DNA of 42,746 nucleotides from an uncultured candidate division Zixibacteria bacterium (GTDB taxonomy: Bacteria; Zixibacteria; MSB-5A5; GN15; PGXB01), in contig CALAMC010000078.1 in NCBI GenBank assembly GCA_937925655.1, positions 1-42,746 of the forward strand, in the 5' to 3' direction. Positions within the stretch are counted from its first letter, which is position 1. Each line of letters begins with the position of its first letter. This document shows, piece by piece, positions 35,232-42,746 of the stretch. The notes beneath the pieces were generated by a model. That model saw nothing but the letters and a program-made list of their open reading frames with translations. It did not search any database and was not told where the DNA came from. The position numbers and the translations under genes were made by a program.

Positions 35232-36260
35232 GTGGGCCTGTTTGATTTTATTTCAAGCGACATCGGTATTGACCTGGGAACGGCTAATACTCTGGTGTTT
35301 GTACGAGGACAGGGAATTGTCCTGAATGAACCGTCGGTTGTAGCCGTCGAAAAAGCCACCGGGAAAATTCTTGCGGTTGGTTCGGCGGCCAAAGAAATGC
35401 TGGGGCGTACGCCCGGCGAAATCGCGGCCATCAGACCGCTCAAAGACGGCGTCATCGCTGACTTTGATATTTCCGAAAAGCTTCTGTCTGATTTCATCCG
35501 GCGCGTCATTCGTCATAAGTACCTGATGAAGCCGCGCATCGTGATTTCGGTACCATCCGGTATCACCGAAGTCGAGAAACGCGCGGTGCGGGATTCGGCG
35601 GAGAACGCCGGCGCGCGCGAGGTGTTTTTATTGCAGGAACCGATGGCCGCCGCCATCGGAGTGGGCCTGGCCGTGGACCAGCCCTCGGGCATCATGATTA
35701 TCGATATCGGCGGCGGGACTTCCGAAATCGCGGTGATTGCCTTAAACGGCATCGTCAATAATATTTCGGTACGTATCGCCGGGGACGAACTCAACGATGC
35801 CGTAATCATGTACCTCAAGAAAAATTATAACCTGCTTATTGGTGAGTTGACCGCCGAGGATATCAAGATTCGAATCGGGTCGGCCTTTCCGCTGGAAAAA
35901 GAAATTTCGATGGAAATCAAGGGTCGCGATCTGGTGGCCGGGGTTCCGAAGAACCTGAAACTGTCGTCGGTGCAGGTCCGTGAAGCGCTGGTGGAACCGA
36001 TCGACCGAATCGTCGAGGCGGTGCGGCAGTCGCTGGAAAAGACCCCGCCCGAACTGGCCTCGGATATTCTGGAACGAGGGATCATCTTAACCGGCGGCGG
36101 GGCCCTGTTGCGCGGGTTGGACAAGCGTTTGCGGCAGGAGACCAATTTGCCGGTTAATATCGCCGAAGACCCGCTGACATGCGTTGTCAGAGGAACCGGC
36201 AAAGTTCTGGAAAATATGCAGCAATATTCGAAGGTATTGATGAAAAGCCGCCCCGATTGA
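35232..36260 (+). CDS. mreB: Rod shape-determining actin homologue MreB
   Basis: The 342-residue protein has the MreB/actin ATP-binding pattern: GIDLGTANT (residues 12-20), IIDIGGGTSEIAVI for phosphate 2, and TGGGALLRGLD in the adenosine motif. LLQEPMAAAIGVGL is highly typical of MreB. It would polymerise on the inner membrane and direct lateral cell-wall synthesis. The start is a GTG at 35232 with AGGA upstream. No mreC, mreD, pbp2 or rodA follows; instead a strong terminator lies at 36294. Confidence 0.96.
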   Translation: MGLFDFISSDIGIDLGTANTLVFVRGQGIVLNEPSVVAVEKATGKILAVGSAAKEMLGRTPGEIAAIRPLKDGVIADFDISEKLLSDFIRRVIRHKYLMKPRIVISVPSGITEVEKRAVRDSAENAGAREVFLLQEPMAAAIGVGLAVDQPSGIMIIDIGGGTSEIAVIALNGIVNNISVRIAGDELNDAVIMYLKKNYNLLIGELTAEDIKIRIGSAFPLEKEISMEIKGRDLVAGVPKNLKLSSVQVREALVEPIDRIVEAVRQSLEKTPPELASDILERGIILTGGGALLRGLDKRLRQETNLPVNIAEDPLTCVVRGTGKVLENMQQYSKVLMKSRPD

Positions 36261-36293
36261 GGTGTGCAAAAAAGATACACGGCCATAAATCAG

Positions 36294-36323
36294 GGACAAA
36301 CTTGCCAGAGTTTGTCCTTTTTT
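36294..36323 (+). terminator. Intrinsic terminator after mreB
   Basis: The perfect 9-bp stem GGACAAACT/AGTTTGTCC with a six-base loop is followed by six T residues. Confidence 0.92.
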
Positions 36324-36330
36324 AATTAGT

Positions 36331-36357
36331 CTTTTGGATATTTCGTTTGTCCAAAAG
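36331..36357 (+). promoter_or_regulatory. Inverted repeat in the leader of the ECF sigma gene
   Basis: CTTTTGGA (36331-36338) and TCCAAAAG (36350-36357) form an exact 8-bp dyad with an 11-base centre, ending 16 bases before the ATG. The octamer GTTTGTCC occurs here (36345-36352) and in the terminator just upstream (36310-36317). It could be an operator or an RNA hairpin affecting translation. Confidence 0.5.
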
Positions 36358-36373
36358 GTAAAGATACAAGAAG

Positions 36374-36916
36374 ATGCATGTTGAGGAACAAGAACTGGTG
36401 CGGCGGGCCCAGGCCGGGGATCGGCAGGCTTTCGACAAACTGGTTGTGGAGAATAAAGATAAAGTGTTTGCCCTGATATACAGAATGACCGAGAATCGGG
36501 AAACGGCTCTGGACCTGCTCCAGGATTCGTTTCTGGCGGCGTACAAATCCCTTAAGAAATTCCGCGGGGATTCCGGTTTTTCGAGCTGGCTATATCGTAT
36601 AGCCTCGAATAAGACCTTGAATTATATTCGCCGCGCCAGGATTATACCGTTCTATAATATTGAATCTGGTGTCGGGGCGGAACCCGCCTATGAGATGACG
36701 GATAAGATTGAAAACGAAGCACTGCAAAAGGCGTTGACGGGGGCGCTTAAAAGTCTGCCGCCACAGCAAAAGCTGGCTTTCAACCTGCGTTTTTACGAAG
36801 AATTGCCGTTTGCCGAGATCGCTGTAATTATGGATAAAAGTGAATCGACGGTTAAGACGCATTATCAAAAGGCGACGGAGAAACTGCGTGAAGCCTTGAA
36901 GGATTTCCGGGATTGA
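36374..36916 (+). CDS. ECF-type RNA polymerase sigma factor (sigma-E-like)
   Basis: The 180-residue protein has region 2 (ALDLLQDSFLAAYKSLKKF to RGDSGFSSWLYRIASNKTLN) and region 4 (LKSLPPQQKLAFNLRFYEEL, then FAEIAVIMDKSESTVKTHYQ), without regions 1.1 or 3, as expected for an ECF factor. It would direct polymerase to a stress or envelope regulon. AGAAG precedes the ATG. A membrane protein likely to act as anti-sigma begins 3 bases after its stop. Confidence 0.94.
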   Translation: MHVEEQELVRRAQAGDRQAFDKLVVENKDKVFALIYRMTENRETALDLLQDSFLAAYKSLKKFRGDSGFSSWLYRIASNKTLNYIRRARIIPFYNIESGVGAEPAYEMTDKIENEALQKALTGALKSLPPQQKLAFNLRFYEELPFAEIAVIMDKSESTVKTHYQKATEKLREALKDFRD

Positions 36917-36919
36917 ATT

Positions 36920-37390
36920 ATGACCGATGAATTGAAAAATAGCTCCGATTCGGAACTGGGCAAGCTTGAGGCCGAACTCAAAAAATTGAAAGTGGCGCCT
37001 CTGACCCAAAACGAGACGGCCCGTTTTTATGCCCGTCTCGACGCCGCCCTTGACGAAGCGGCCACTCGCCCGAACATATTTTACCGGGGATTCCTGCGTT
37101 GGGGGGCGGTGGTCTCGGCCATGGTTGTCTTGGTGGGAATGTCTTTTATAACCGGCATCAAGTACGGCCAGAACGGCATTACCGCCGACAGCCGGATTAC
37201 ATCTTTTTCTACTTCGGCCGTTGACCAGGTTACCGAGGATGAAGAACTCGACGACAAATATGTCGATATGCTGATAACTTCGCAGGTGCAATCGTATGGA
37301 TATGACATTTCGGGTGATCTTCTGGGAGAAATATCCGACGATGAGCTGCAAATGCTTAAAGAAGCCATTGACGTGGGAGAGTTGCTATGA
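36920..37390 (+). CDS. Single-pass membrane protein, candidate anti-sigma factor
   Basis: The 156-residue protein has a charged helical N-terminal part (LGKLEAELKKLKVAPLTQNE), one membrane helix (about 60-80: LRWGAVVSAMVVLVGMSFIT), and an acidic periplasmic tail (EDEELDDKYVD, ISDDELQMLKEAID). This topology and its place directly after the ECF gene suggest an anti-sigma factor. It has no HxxxCxxC zinc anti-sigma motif and no Cys at all, so it would not be a ZAS type. Its stop overlaps the next ATG, so three genes are translationally linked. Confidence 0.7.
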   Translation: MTDELKNSSDSELGKLEAELKKLKVAPLTQNETARFYARLDAALDEAATRPNIFYRGFLRWGAVVSAMVVLVGMSFITGIKYGQNGITADSRITSFSTSAVDQVTEDEELDDKYVDMLITSQVQSYGYDISGDLLGEISDDELQMLKEAIDVGELL

Positions 37391-37974
37391 ACATGAGGAA
37401 TCGTACGATTATAACCATGATGGTATTGTTGTTGGCCGTGCCGGTTTCGTATGCCGGGCAGGCCGACGACCGTCCGCTTCCGGACAGCGGGCCAATGCCG
37501 CCGGGAATGATGGGAAAAGGCCCGGGGCACTTCGGTATGGGATTCGGTAAGGAGTTCAATGATGAACAGGAACGGACCCTGGAGAATCTGCGCCTTCTGA
37601 AACTGCTCGAGTTTTTGGAGATGGACGACGATCAGAGTCCGCAATTTATTCTGATCTTCAGTAATTTCCGGAAGGAAGGGCGCCGGTTGCATGACGAAAT
37701 CAAAACCAAAGTGGCGGAGCTGGCGGAGGTACTGAAGGCGGACAAGCCGTCCGATGCGCAAGTCAACGGCTTAATCAAACAGGTCGATGAACTGCGGCTC
37801 GGTCAAATTAAGATTGTTGAGGAATTTCATCGGAAGGCTTCGGGAATTCTTACCCCCGTGCAAATGGGTAAAATGGTGGTATTCGAGAGCCGGTTTGAAA
37901 AAGAGCTTATCGATACCGTCCGGGGTTTCCGTGGCGGCATGAAAAGCCGCCCCGCCTGGGATGACAAAAACTAA
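37387..37974 (+). CDS. Periplasmic Spy/CpxP-like protein, Met-rich N-terminus
   Basis: The 195-residue protein has a signal peptide (TIITMMVLLLAVPVSYAG) and then a Gly/Met/Pro-rich stretch (PMPPGMMGKGPGHFGMG) that could bind metal. The rest is helical and charged (LEFLEMDDDQSPQFILIFS; LHDEIKTKVAELAEVLKADK; LTPVQMGKMVVFESRFEKEL), like Spy/CpxP/ZraP-type sensor-chaperones. It overlaps the anti-sigma candidate by four bases. In CnrX-type systems such a protein is the periplasmic sensor that controls the anti-sigma; that role here is inference. Confidence 0.75.
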   Translation: MNMRNRTIITMMVLLLAVPVSYAGQADDRPLPDSGPMPPGMMGKGPGHFGMGFGKEFNDEQERTLENLRLLKLLEFLEMDDDQSPQFILIFSNFRKEGRRLHDEIKTKVAELAEVLKADKPSDAQVNGLIKQVDELRLGQIKIVEEFHRKASGILTPVQMGKMVVFESRFEKELIDTVRGFRGGMKSRPAWDDKN

Positions 37975-37994
37975 CCGATTGAAAGGAGAGTAAA

Positions 37995-38564
37995 ATGAAA
38001 AGGGCAATTGTACTTACAGTCGCAAGTTTGCTGATAATTAGCATGAGCGCGGTGGCACAGGGAAAGGGACCGATGACGGGGCCAAGTTTCGAAGGCTGCC
38101 GGTTCGGTCAGGACGGTCCCGGTTTTCATGGCCGCGGTTTCGGAGACGGGGAGCGTCATTTCGGCAGAATTCTGCAGATGGCCGACGAGATCGGTCTGAC
38201 GCAGGAGCAGAAAAACTCCATATTGAAAATGCAAAAAACCTTCGGCAACGAGAGAATAGACCTCAAGGCCAACCTGGAAAAAGCGGAACTGGAATTGAGA
38301 AACCTGCGTCTGTCGGATGCGGGCGATAGTGAAATTCTGGCCGCGATGGACAAGGTGGGGCGTTTTAAAACTGATATGCAAAAGATGAGATTTCGGCATC
38401 AGCAGGCCATGGACAAAGTTTTAACCGATGAACAGCGCGGCAAGCTTAAAGAAATGAGAAAGCAGAGATATAACAAGGATTGCCCCTTTACACCCGGTGA
38501 GGGCCCGCGCGACGGAAGCGGTGCAGGGCCCGGGCCCGGAATGGGACGGCAAGGTAGAATATAG
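37995..38564 (+). CDS. Second Spy/CpxP-like periplasmic protein (LTxxQ)
   Basis: The 189-residue protein has a signal peptide (IVLTVASLLIISMSAVAQ), then a Gly/His-rich segment (GPGFHGRGFGDGERHFG). The two LTxxQ-type motifs, LTQEQKNSIL and LTDEQRGKLKEM, bracket long charged helices, as in CpxP/Spy. The C-terminus is Gly/Pro-rich (GPRDGSGAGPGPGMG). GAAAGGAGAG precedes the ATG. It ends the ECF cassette; a strong terminator follows at 38594. A metal- or envelope-stress chaperone or sensor role is likely but not shown. Confidence 0.8.
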   Translation: MKRAIVLTVASLLIISMSAVAQGKGPMTGPSFEGCRFGQDGPGFHGRGFGDGERHFGRILQMADEIGLTQEQKNSILKMQKTFGNERIDLKANLEKAELELRNLRLSDAGDSEILAAMDKVGRFKTDMQKMRFRHQQAMDKVLTDEQRGKLKEMRKQRYNKDCPFTPGEGPRDGSGAGPGPGMGRQGRI

Positions 38565-38593
38565 CCACCTTTATACTTTCAGCGACACCCAAG

Positions 38594-38618
38594 GCGGGCC
38601 ATGCGGCCCGCTTTTTTT
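38594..38618 (+). terminator. Intrinsic terminator ending the ECF cassette
   Basis: The 7-bp stem GCGGGCC/GGCCCGC with loop ATGC is followed by seven T residues. Confidence 0.93.
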
Positions 38619-38651
38619 ATAAATTTTCAAGAAAAGTTTCTAATTTATCAA

Positions 38652-38664
38652 TGCCAATATGGCA
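38652..38664. promoter_or_regulatory. Short dyad upstream of rnr
   Basis: TGCCA-ATA-TGGCA is an exact inverted repeat, and TGCCAAT recurs at 38671. It lies before a TTGACA (38684-38689) whose -10 element is unclear. It may be an operator. Confidence 0.3.
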
Positions 38665-38718
38665 GAAATATGCCAATTTTGACTTGACAATTCGGTCGAA
38701 AAGTCAAAGATTATAGCC

Positions 38719-40938
38719 ATGTCTAATTCAAAGGAAAAATTAATAATCGATTACATGTCATTTCGGGCGGGTCGACCCTTGAAAATCAAGGAGATGGCCT
38801 CTGAAATGAAGATCCCGGCCAGAGAATACCGGGAATTCCGGGATACGGTCAAGCGATTGCTTGACGAAGGCAAATTGGTTCGACTGCGCCGGGGACGACT
38901 TGGTGTCCCTTCGGAGATGAATCTTGTGGTTGGCCGTATAAGCATATCGCGTTCGGGGGTAGGGCAGGTATATTCAGACGATTCCCGGTCGGTAGAAATC
39001 CCCCCTCAATATCTCGATACGGCTCTGGAAGGCGATCGGGTGATGGCGCGAATCGATTCCTCCGGCGCTGATAAGTCCATCGGGCGGGTCATCAAGATAA
39101 TTGAGCGAGCCAATCAGAGTTATGTGGGGACATTTCAAAAGGGACGTCATTTCAGCTGGGTGGTGCCCGATATGAAGCGTCTTCATCGCAATATATATAT
39201 TCCCAACCGATTATCTTTGAAAGCTGTCGATGGTGAAAAGGTGACAGTGAAAATCACACTCTGGGAACAGCCGCATCTCAATCCCGAAGGTGAAGTTATT
39301 GAACGGCTGGGGACACCCGGCGATCCCAAAACAGCCATGTTGACGGTTATGCGAAGTTATAACCTGCCCGAAGAATTTCCTCCTGAGGTATTGAAGGAAG
39401 CGGAAAAAATTTCGAATTTAGCCGGGCCGAGTGAAATGCGCCGCCGCCGAGATTTCACGGATTGGACAGTTTACACGATTGATCCGGTTGATGCCAAGGA
39501 TTTTGACGACGCTGTCACGGTGACCCGGACGGCTAAAGGGTATCGTCTGGGCGTATTTATCGCTGATGTATCGCACTATGTCCGGTCCGATACAACTCTG
39601 GATCGGGAAGCCTTCAATCGGGGCAATTCGGTGTATTTGCCCGGCGATGTGATCCCGATGCTGCCGGAAAACCTGTCCAATGATATCTGCTCACTCAAAC
39701 CCAATGTTCGTCGGCTGGTGTACTCGACCATAATTGATTTCGACGGGCAAGGCAAAATGCTCGGCTGGGAGATTGTGGACGGCGTTATCAAATCCAGAGC
39801 ACGGCTGACCTACGAGGAGGTGCAGGCGTACTTTGATTCCGGGACCGCCACGCCGCGAATAAAGAAAGTTGCCGAAAATCTCGATTTGGCCCGCGAACTG
39901 GCGAAAATTCTCACCCAAAAGCGGATGGAATCCGGGTCGCTTGATTTTGACTTACCCGAGGCGCGGATAGTTATGGATAACGACGGGAAAGTCATTGAAA
40001 TCGGCAAGCGAGTTCGATCCGAAGCCAACCGGCTGGTCGAGGAATTCATGCTGGCGGCCAATAAGGCCGTAGCGCTGGATGTTTCCAGAAAAGGTTTTAA
40101 ATTTTTGTATCGTGTCCATGATCGACCCGACATGGAAAAGCTGGAGGCCTTTTCATATTTGGTCGGCCGCCTGGGATATAAATTCCCCGTTTCCAAAGAA
40201 ATCAAGCCGATTCAATTCGCGCGCTTTCTGGAGCAGGTCAAGGGTCGGCCGGAAGAGGAAATGCTCAATGAACTTATGCTTCGCTCGATGAAAAAAGCCG
40301 TCTATCAGCCGAAAAATATCGGCCATTTCGGATTGGCTTTCAAACACTATACCCATTTTACTTCGCCTATTCGCCGCTATCCGGATTTAATAGTGCACCG
40401 TCTGCTCAAGATCCTGGGTGAAGGTCGTTACCCGGTCGAGCTGGAAAACCGACTCGATACTATTTTGAATAATGTCGGGCGACATTGCTCGGAAACGGAA
40501 CGTCTGGCCGAAGCCGCCGAAAGGGAGGCGGTCAAGATCAAGCAAGTGGAATACATGTCGGCCCATGTCGGCGAGGAGTATACCGGCGTCGTTTCCGGTG
40601 TTTTAAGTTTCGGTTTTTTTGTCCGGCTCGATGATGTTGGCGCCGAGGGTATGATTCGCCTATCCACGCTGGACGACGATTATTATCATTTCGAAGAGAA
40701 AAATTACCGACTGGTCGGTCGTCGAACCGGGCGGGTTTTCCAGTTGGGCGACCCAGTCAAGGTCGGGGTTTTGAAAGTTGATATAATTAAAAATGAAATC
40801 GATTTATTTCTGGTCGAAGCCTCGCCGGGTGTGCCGGGAAAAAAGACCGGCAAGAGCCACCGGTCGGCTGACAAAGATCGCAAGACGGAATATGGCCGAC
40901 CGGCGAAACGCGGGAAGTCAAGAAGGAGACGGCGGTGA
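38719..40938 (+). CDS. rnr: Ribonuclease R (RNB family)
   Basis: The 739-residue 3'-5' exoribonuclease has an N-terminal HTH-like part (FRAGRPLKIKEMASEMKI) and cold-shock-like domains. The RNB catalytic domain carries TIDPVDAKDFDDAVTV (Asp at about 255, 258, 261, 263 and 264). The S1 domain (GVVSGVLSFGFFVRLDDVGA) lies near residues 615-697, and a Lys/Arg-rich tail ends the protein. This is the RNase R layout rather than RNase II. It degrades structured RNA, mRNA and faulty rRNA. No Shine-Dalgarno is evident before the ATG. The next gene starts on its stop codon (GTGA). Confidence 0.95.
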   Translation: MSNSKEKLIIDYMSFRAGRPLKIKEMASEMKIPAREYREFRDTVKRLLDEGKLVRLRRGRLGVPSEMNLVVGRISISRSGVGQVYSDDSRSVEIPPQYLDTALEGDRVMARIDSSGADKSIGRVIKIIERANQSYVGTFQKGRHFSWVVPDMKRLHRNIYIPNRLSLKAVDGEKVTVKITLWEQPHLNPEGEVIERLGTPGDPKTAMLTVMRSYNLPEEFPPEVLKEAEKISNLAGPSEMRRRRDFTDWTVYTIDPVDAKDFDDAVTVTRTAKGYRLGVFIADVSHYVRSDTTLDREAFNRGNSVYLPGDVIPMLPENLSNDICSLKPNVRRLVYSTIIDFDGQGKMLGWEIVDGVIKSRARLTYEEVQAYFDSGTATPRIKKVAENLDLARELAKILTQKRMESGSLDFDLPEARIVMDNDGKVIEIGKRVRSEANRLVEEFMLAANKAVALDVSRKGFKFLYRVHDRPDMEKLEAFSYLVGRLGYKFPVSKEIKPIQFARFLEQVKGRPEEEMLNELMLRSMKKAVYQPKNIGHFGLAFKHYTHFTSPIRRYPDLIVHRLLKILGEGRYPVELENRLDTILNNVGRHCSETERLAEAAEREAVKIKQVEYMSAHVGEEYTGVVSGVLSFGFFVRLDDVGAEGMIRLSTLDDDYYHFEEKNYRLVGRRTGRVFQLGDPVKVGVLKVDIIKNEIDLFLVEASPGVPGKKTGKSHRSADKDRKTEYGRPAKRGKSRRRRR

Positions 40939-42371
40939 AGCAGAATGTTCTGATTGTCGCCGGACCGGAGCGACTCGAAAGCAGACAATTGATGAATGTA
41001 TTCGAGTCGCTGGGCGAAGTGGTCGGCGAAATTTCGTTGGTTAATACCATTCTCAAGGAAAGACAGGTTGACCTGATTTTGTGTGATGCCGGATTTCCCG
41101 GGCTGAACCGGGCGCTAATAAATCGTATTCGCCTGCGTTCGCCTATGACCGATATATGGGTTTTGACCTACTATGGTGGTAACGTGATTGATGGTGAAGC
41201 CGACTATTTCGACGGTTCCATCGATATGCGCGGTGAGGTATCGGGGCTGTCCAAGAAGGTTGCCGAAATTTTACGCCTTAAGGCTCTCCTGAATAAATAT
41301 GGTCTTGTCGGCCGTTCCGATAAAATGAAGCTGGTGGCCGAAACGATTGACCGTATCGCCCCGACCGATATTTCGGTTCTAATCGTCGGACCATCGGGAA
41401 GCGGGAAAGAACTGGTATCGCGGGCAATTCATGATAACTCCCGGAGGGCCGGGCGAAATTTTGTGGCGGTCAACTGCGGTGCCATCGCCGAGGGTATTCT
41501 CGAATCGGAACTGTTCGGCCATGAAAAAGGCGCTTTCACCGGTTCGGTCGGCAAGCGCGAGGGGCTTTTTGTCCGGGCGGACGGGGGAACGATGCTTCTC
41601 GATGAAATCGGCGAAACCCGGCCGGATATGCAGGTCAAATTGCTGCGGGTACTCGAAGACGGTATTTTTTACCCGGTTGGAGCCGACCGGCCGGTACGTA
41701 CCGACGTTCGCATTATCGCGGCTACCAACCGCGACCTGACGGCGGCCATCGCCGACGGGCAGTTTCGCGAGGATTTATACTTTCGTTTGAGCGTCATCAA
41801 AATTGTACTGCCACCGCTGTATGAGCGCCGCGAAGACATTCTGCCCCTGCTATATTTTTTCGCGCAGAAGGAGAAACTCAAAGGCTTCAGCGATTCCGCG
41901 CTCGACGTGCTTCGCCGCTATGACTGGCCCGGCAACGTCCGGCAGTTGCGGAATTTTGTCATGCGCATGGCCGCGTTGCACAACGACCGCCAGGTCGAAA
42001 AGGACGAGGTCGAGAAATTCATCGCCGAGCAGAATATGGGGCAAACCAATTTACCGGTCGCCACCGGTCATACCCCGGAGGAGGCCGGGCATGAATTGAT
42101 TTACAGGGCGTTGTTGTCGCTGGGCAGTGAAATAAAGATGTTACGCGATTTAATCATGGCTAACCTGCCGTCGAAGACCGAATTTGAATCGGCGGCACCC
42201 TATGGCGACGGTGCAGCTCCATCGCCGACACATTCGATGCAGGACATGGAGCGGGATTTGATTATCGCGACGTTGTCGGAAAACGACGGCAATCGCCGTG
42301 AAACGGCACGCAAGCTGGGTATCGGCGAGAGAACTTTATATCGGAAATTAAAAAAATACGGTCTGAATTGA
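40935..42371 (+). CDS. Sigma-54-dependent activator with degenerate receiver (NtrC-like)
   Basis: The 478-residue protein has a receiver-like N-terminus, an AAA+ domain and a C-terminal Fis-type HTH (NDGNRRETARKLGIGERTLY). Walker A is GPSGSGKE (152-159), the sigma-54 contact loop GAFTG is at 199-203, and Walker B is MLLDEIGE. A possible phospho-acceptor D51 is present, but the acidic pair near the N-terminus and the late Lys are missing. It may therefore be controlled by something other than phosphorylation. The GTG start follows AAGGAGA and overlaps the rnr stop. No histidine kinase is nearby. Confidence 0.92.
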   Translation: MKQNVLIVAGPERLESRQLMNVFESLGEVVGEISLVNTILKERQVDLILCDAGFPGLNRALINRIRLRSPMTDIWVLTYYGGNVIDGEADYFDGSIDMRGEVSGLSKKVAEILRLKALLNKYGLVGRSDKMKLVAETIDRIAPTDISVLIVGPSGSGKELVSRAIHDNSRRAGRNFVAVNCGAIAEGILESELFGHEKGAFTGSVGKREGLFVRADGGTMLLDEIGETRPDMQVKLLRVLEDGIFYPVGADRPVRTDVRIIAATNRDLTAAIADGQFREDLYFRLSVIKIVLPPLYERREDILPLLYFFAQKEKLKGFSDSALDVLRRYDWPGNVRQLRNFVMRMAALHNDRQVEKDEVEKFIAEQNMGQTNLPVATGHTPEEAGHELIYRALLSLGSEIKMLRDLIMANLPSKTEFESAAPYGDGAAPSPTHSMQDMERDLIIATLSENDGNRRETARKLGIGERTLYRKLKKYGLN

Positions 42372-42746
42372 TCCGCTCCATCCATGTCATAACGGCCATC
42401 TTCGTACTGTTCGGCCCGTTTGTCGCGACTGCGGCCGATCTGAATACCGAGATTTATCCGTCGGAAGATGAATTGTATGAAGCCTTCCTGCGGGGAGATC
42501 TGGATTATGAAACATATCGGAATCTCGTTGACCTGATCGAAACCGGGCTGGACAGCTCCGATATTTATTTGCTGGAAGAATTGCCGGGGATAGGTCCGGT
42601 CAGGCCGGGTGATTCGACCGTTGAGATTGATGAACGGGCTGAACCCTACCGGCCGGTTGTGGCTCCTGCCGAAGCGGGGGAATGGCACGGATATCTGAAA
42701 GTCCGTAATTCGCGGCGGCTGGAGGATACCGACCGGTACAAGACCT
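42368..42746 (+). CDS. Secreted protein, 3' end cut by the window
   Basis: A TTG at 42368, overlapping the previous stop, opens a frame to the window end (126 codons visible). The N-terminus (IHVITAIFVLFGPFVATAA) is a clear signal peptide with a likely cleavage after ATA. The mature part reads EDELYEAFLRGDLDYETYRN and EELPGIGPVRPG, acidic and helix-prone. I cannot name the family. No in-frame ATG is available, so TTG initiation is assumed from the signal peptide. Confidence 0.65.
   Translation, partial: MIRSIHVITAIFVLFGPFVATAADLNTEIYPSEDELYEAFLRGDLDYETYRNLVDLIETGLDSSDIYLLEELPGIGPVRPGDSTVEIDERAEPYRPVVAPAEAGEWHGYLKVRNSRRLEDTDRYKT

Noticed and set aside
36318..36374. Antiterminator controlling the ECF cassette from mreB
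   Set aside because: The second GTTTGTCC lies after the T-run, so it cannot form before the terminator acts on the same transcript.
38684..38716. TTGACA at 38684 as the rnr promoter
   Set aside because: The possible -10 boxes are badly spaced and would start transcription at or after the ATG.
1..42746. CRISPR array, tRNA, rRNA, insertion sequence or prophage
   Set aside because: No repeat-spacer pattern, cloverleaf, rRNA, transposase or integrase was recognised anywhere.

Overview
The window reads as a chromosomal segment from a Gram-negative bacterium of the FCB (Fibrobacteres-Chlorobi-Bacteroidetes) type, most like the uncultured phylum Zixibacteria or a relative. This placement is inferred from gene content, not from a marker-gene tree. 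The clues are an LpxC-FabZ fusion, a lipid A gene cluster, secreted repeat proteins ending in a FlgD-like/T9SS-like C-terminal sorting domain or a dockerin, and PpiD-like, M23 and rhomboid envelope proteins. Base composition is roughly even (about 50% GC by eye). Genes are dense and mostly collinear on the plus strand. I see no tRNA, rRNA, CRISPR array, transposase, integrase or prophage module. Several upstream regions carry E. coli-like -35/-10 pairs (for example TTGACA-N17-TATAAT at 17899-17927) rather than the Bacteroidetes-type promoter.

Layout. 1-5338: a long leader and two large secreted proteins, one with about 14 propeller-like repeats and a C-terminal sorting domain, the other with FG-GAP/VCBS repeats, PKD, a cohesin-like module and a dockerin. 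5329-6305: a minus-strand pair (small two-helix membrane protein, CPBP protease). 6409-8053: a radical SAM protein, then an unusual pair of small DNA-binding proteins (sigma-region-4-like plus Cys/His HTH; ribbon-helix-helix) preceded by a perfect 15-bp dyad. 8070-17860: an operon-like run of lpxC-fabZ, lpxA, a Gfo/Idh oxidoreductase, lpxB, waaA, lpxK, nadB and guaA, mostly overlapping, behind a good promoter. 17899-22466: polyprenyl diphosphate synthase, a VWA/GATase-like membrane protein that may be translated from a leaderless mRNA, and a saccharopine/lysine dehydrogenase-like enzyme. 22488-26062: ferredoxin, an IscR-like Rrf2 regulator, pdxS-pdxT and ispH. 26063-28700: a structured non-coding leader, an ArsC/Spx-like protein and ETF-quinone oxidoreductase. 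28917-34705: nitrilase-superfamily hydrolase, PpiD-like foldase (minus), M23 peptidase and rhomboid protease. 35232-36260: mreB without mreC/mreD. 36294-38618: a terminator-bounded ECF sigma / membrane anti-sigma candidate / two Spy-CpxP-like periplasmic proteins. 38719-42746: RNase R, a sigma-54 activator with a degenerate receiver, and a secreted protein cut by the window edge.

Functionally the window is dominated by envelope biogenesis: lipid A and Kdo transfer, isoprenoid precursor (IspH) and polyprenyl carrier, outer-membrane protein folding, peptidoglycan hydrolysis, cell shape and envelope stress sensing, mixed with housekeeping cofactor and nucleotide genes (NAD, GMP, PLP). The best candidates for something undescribed are the ECF-sigma/double-CpxP cassette with its inverted-repeat leader, the sigma4-like/RHH pair behind the dyad, and the lone GnnA-like dehydrogenase inside the lipid A genes. 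All functional statements come from reading motifs by eye; no database search was run.
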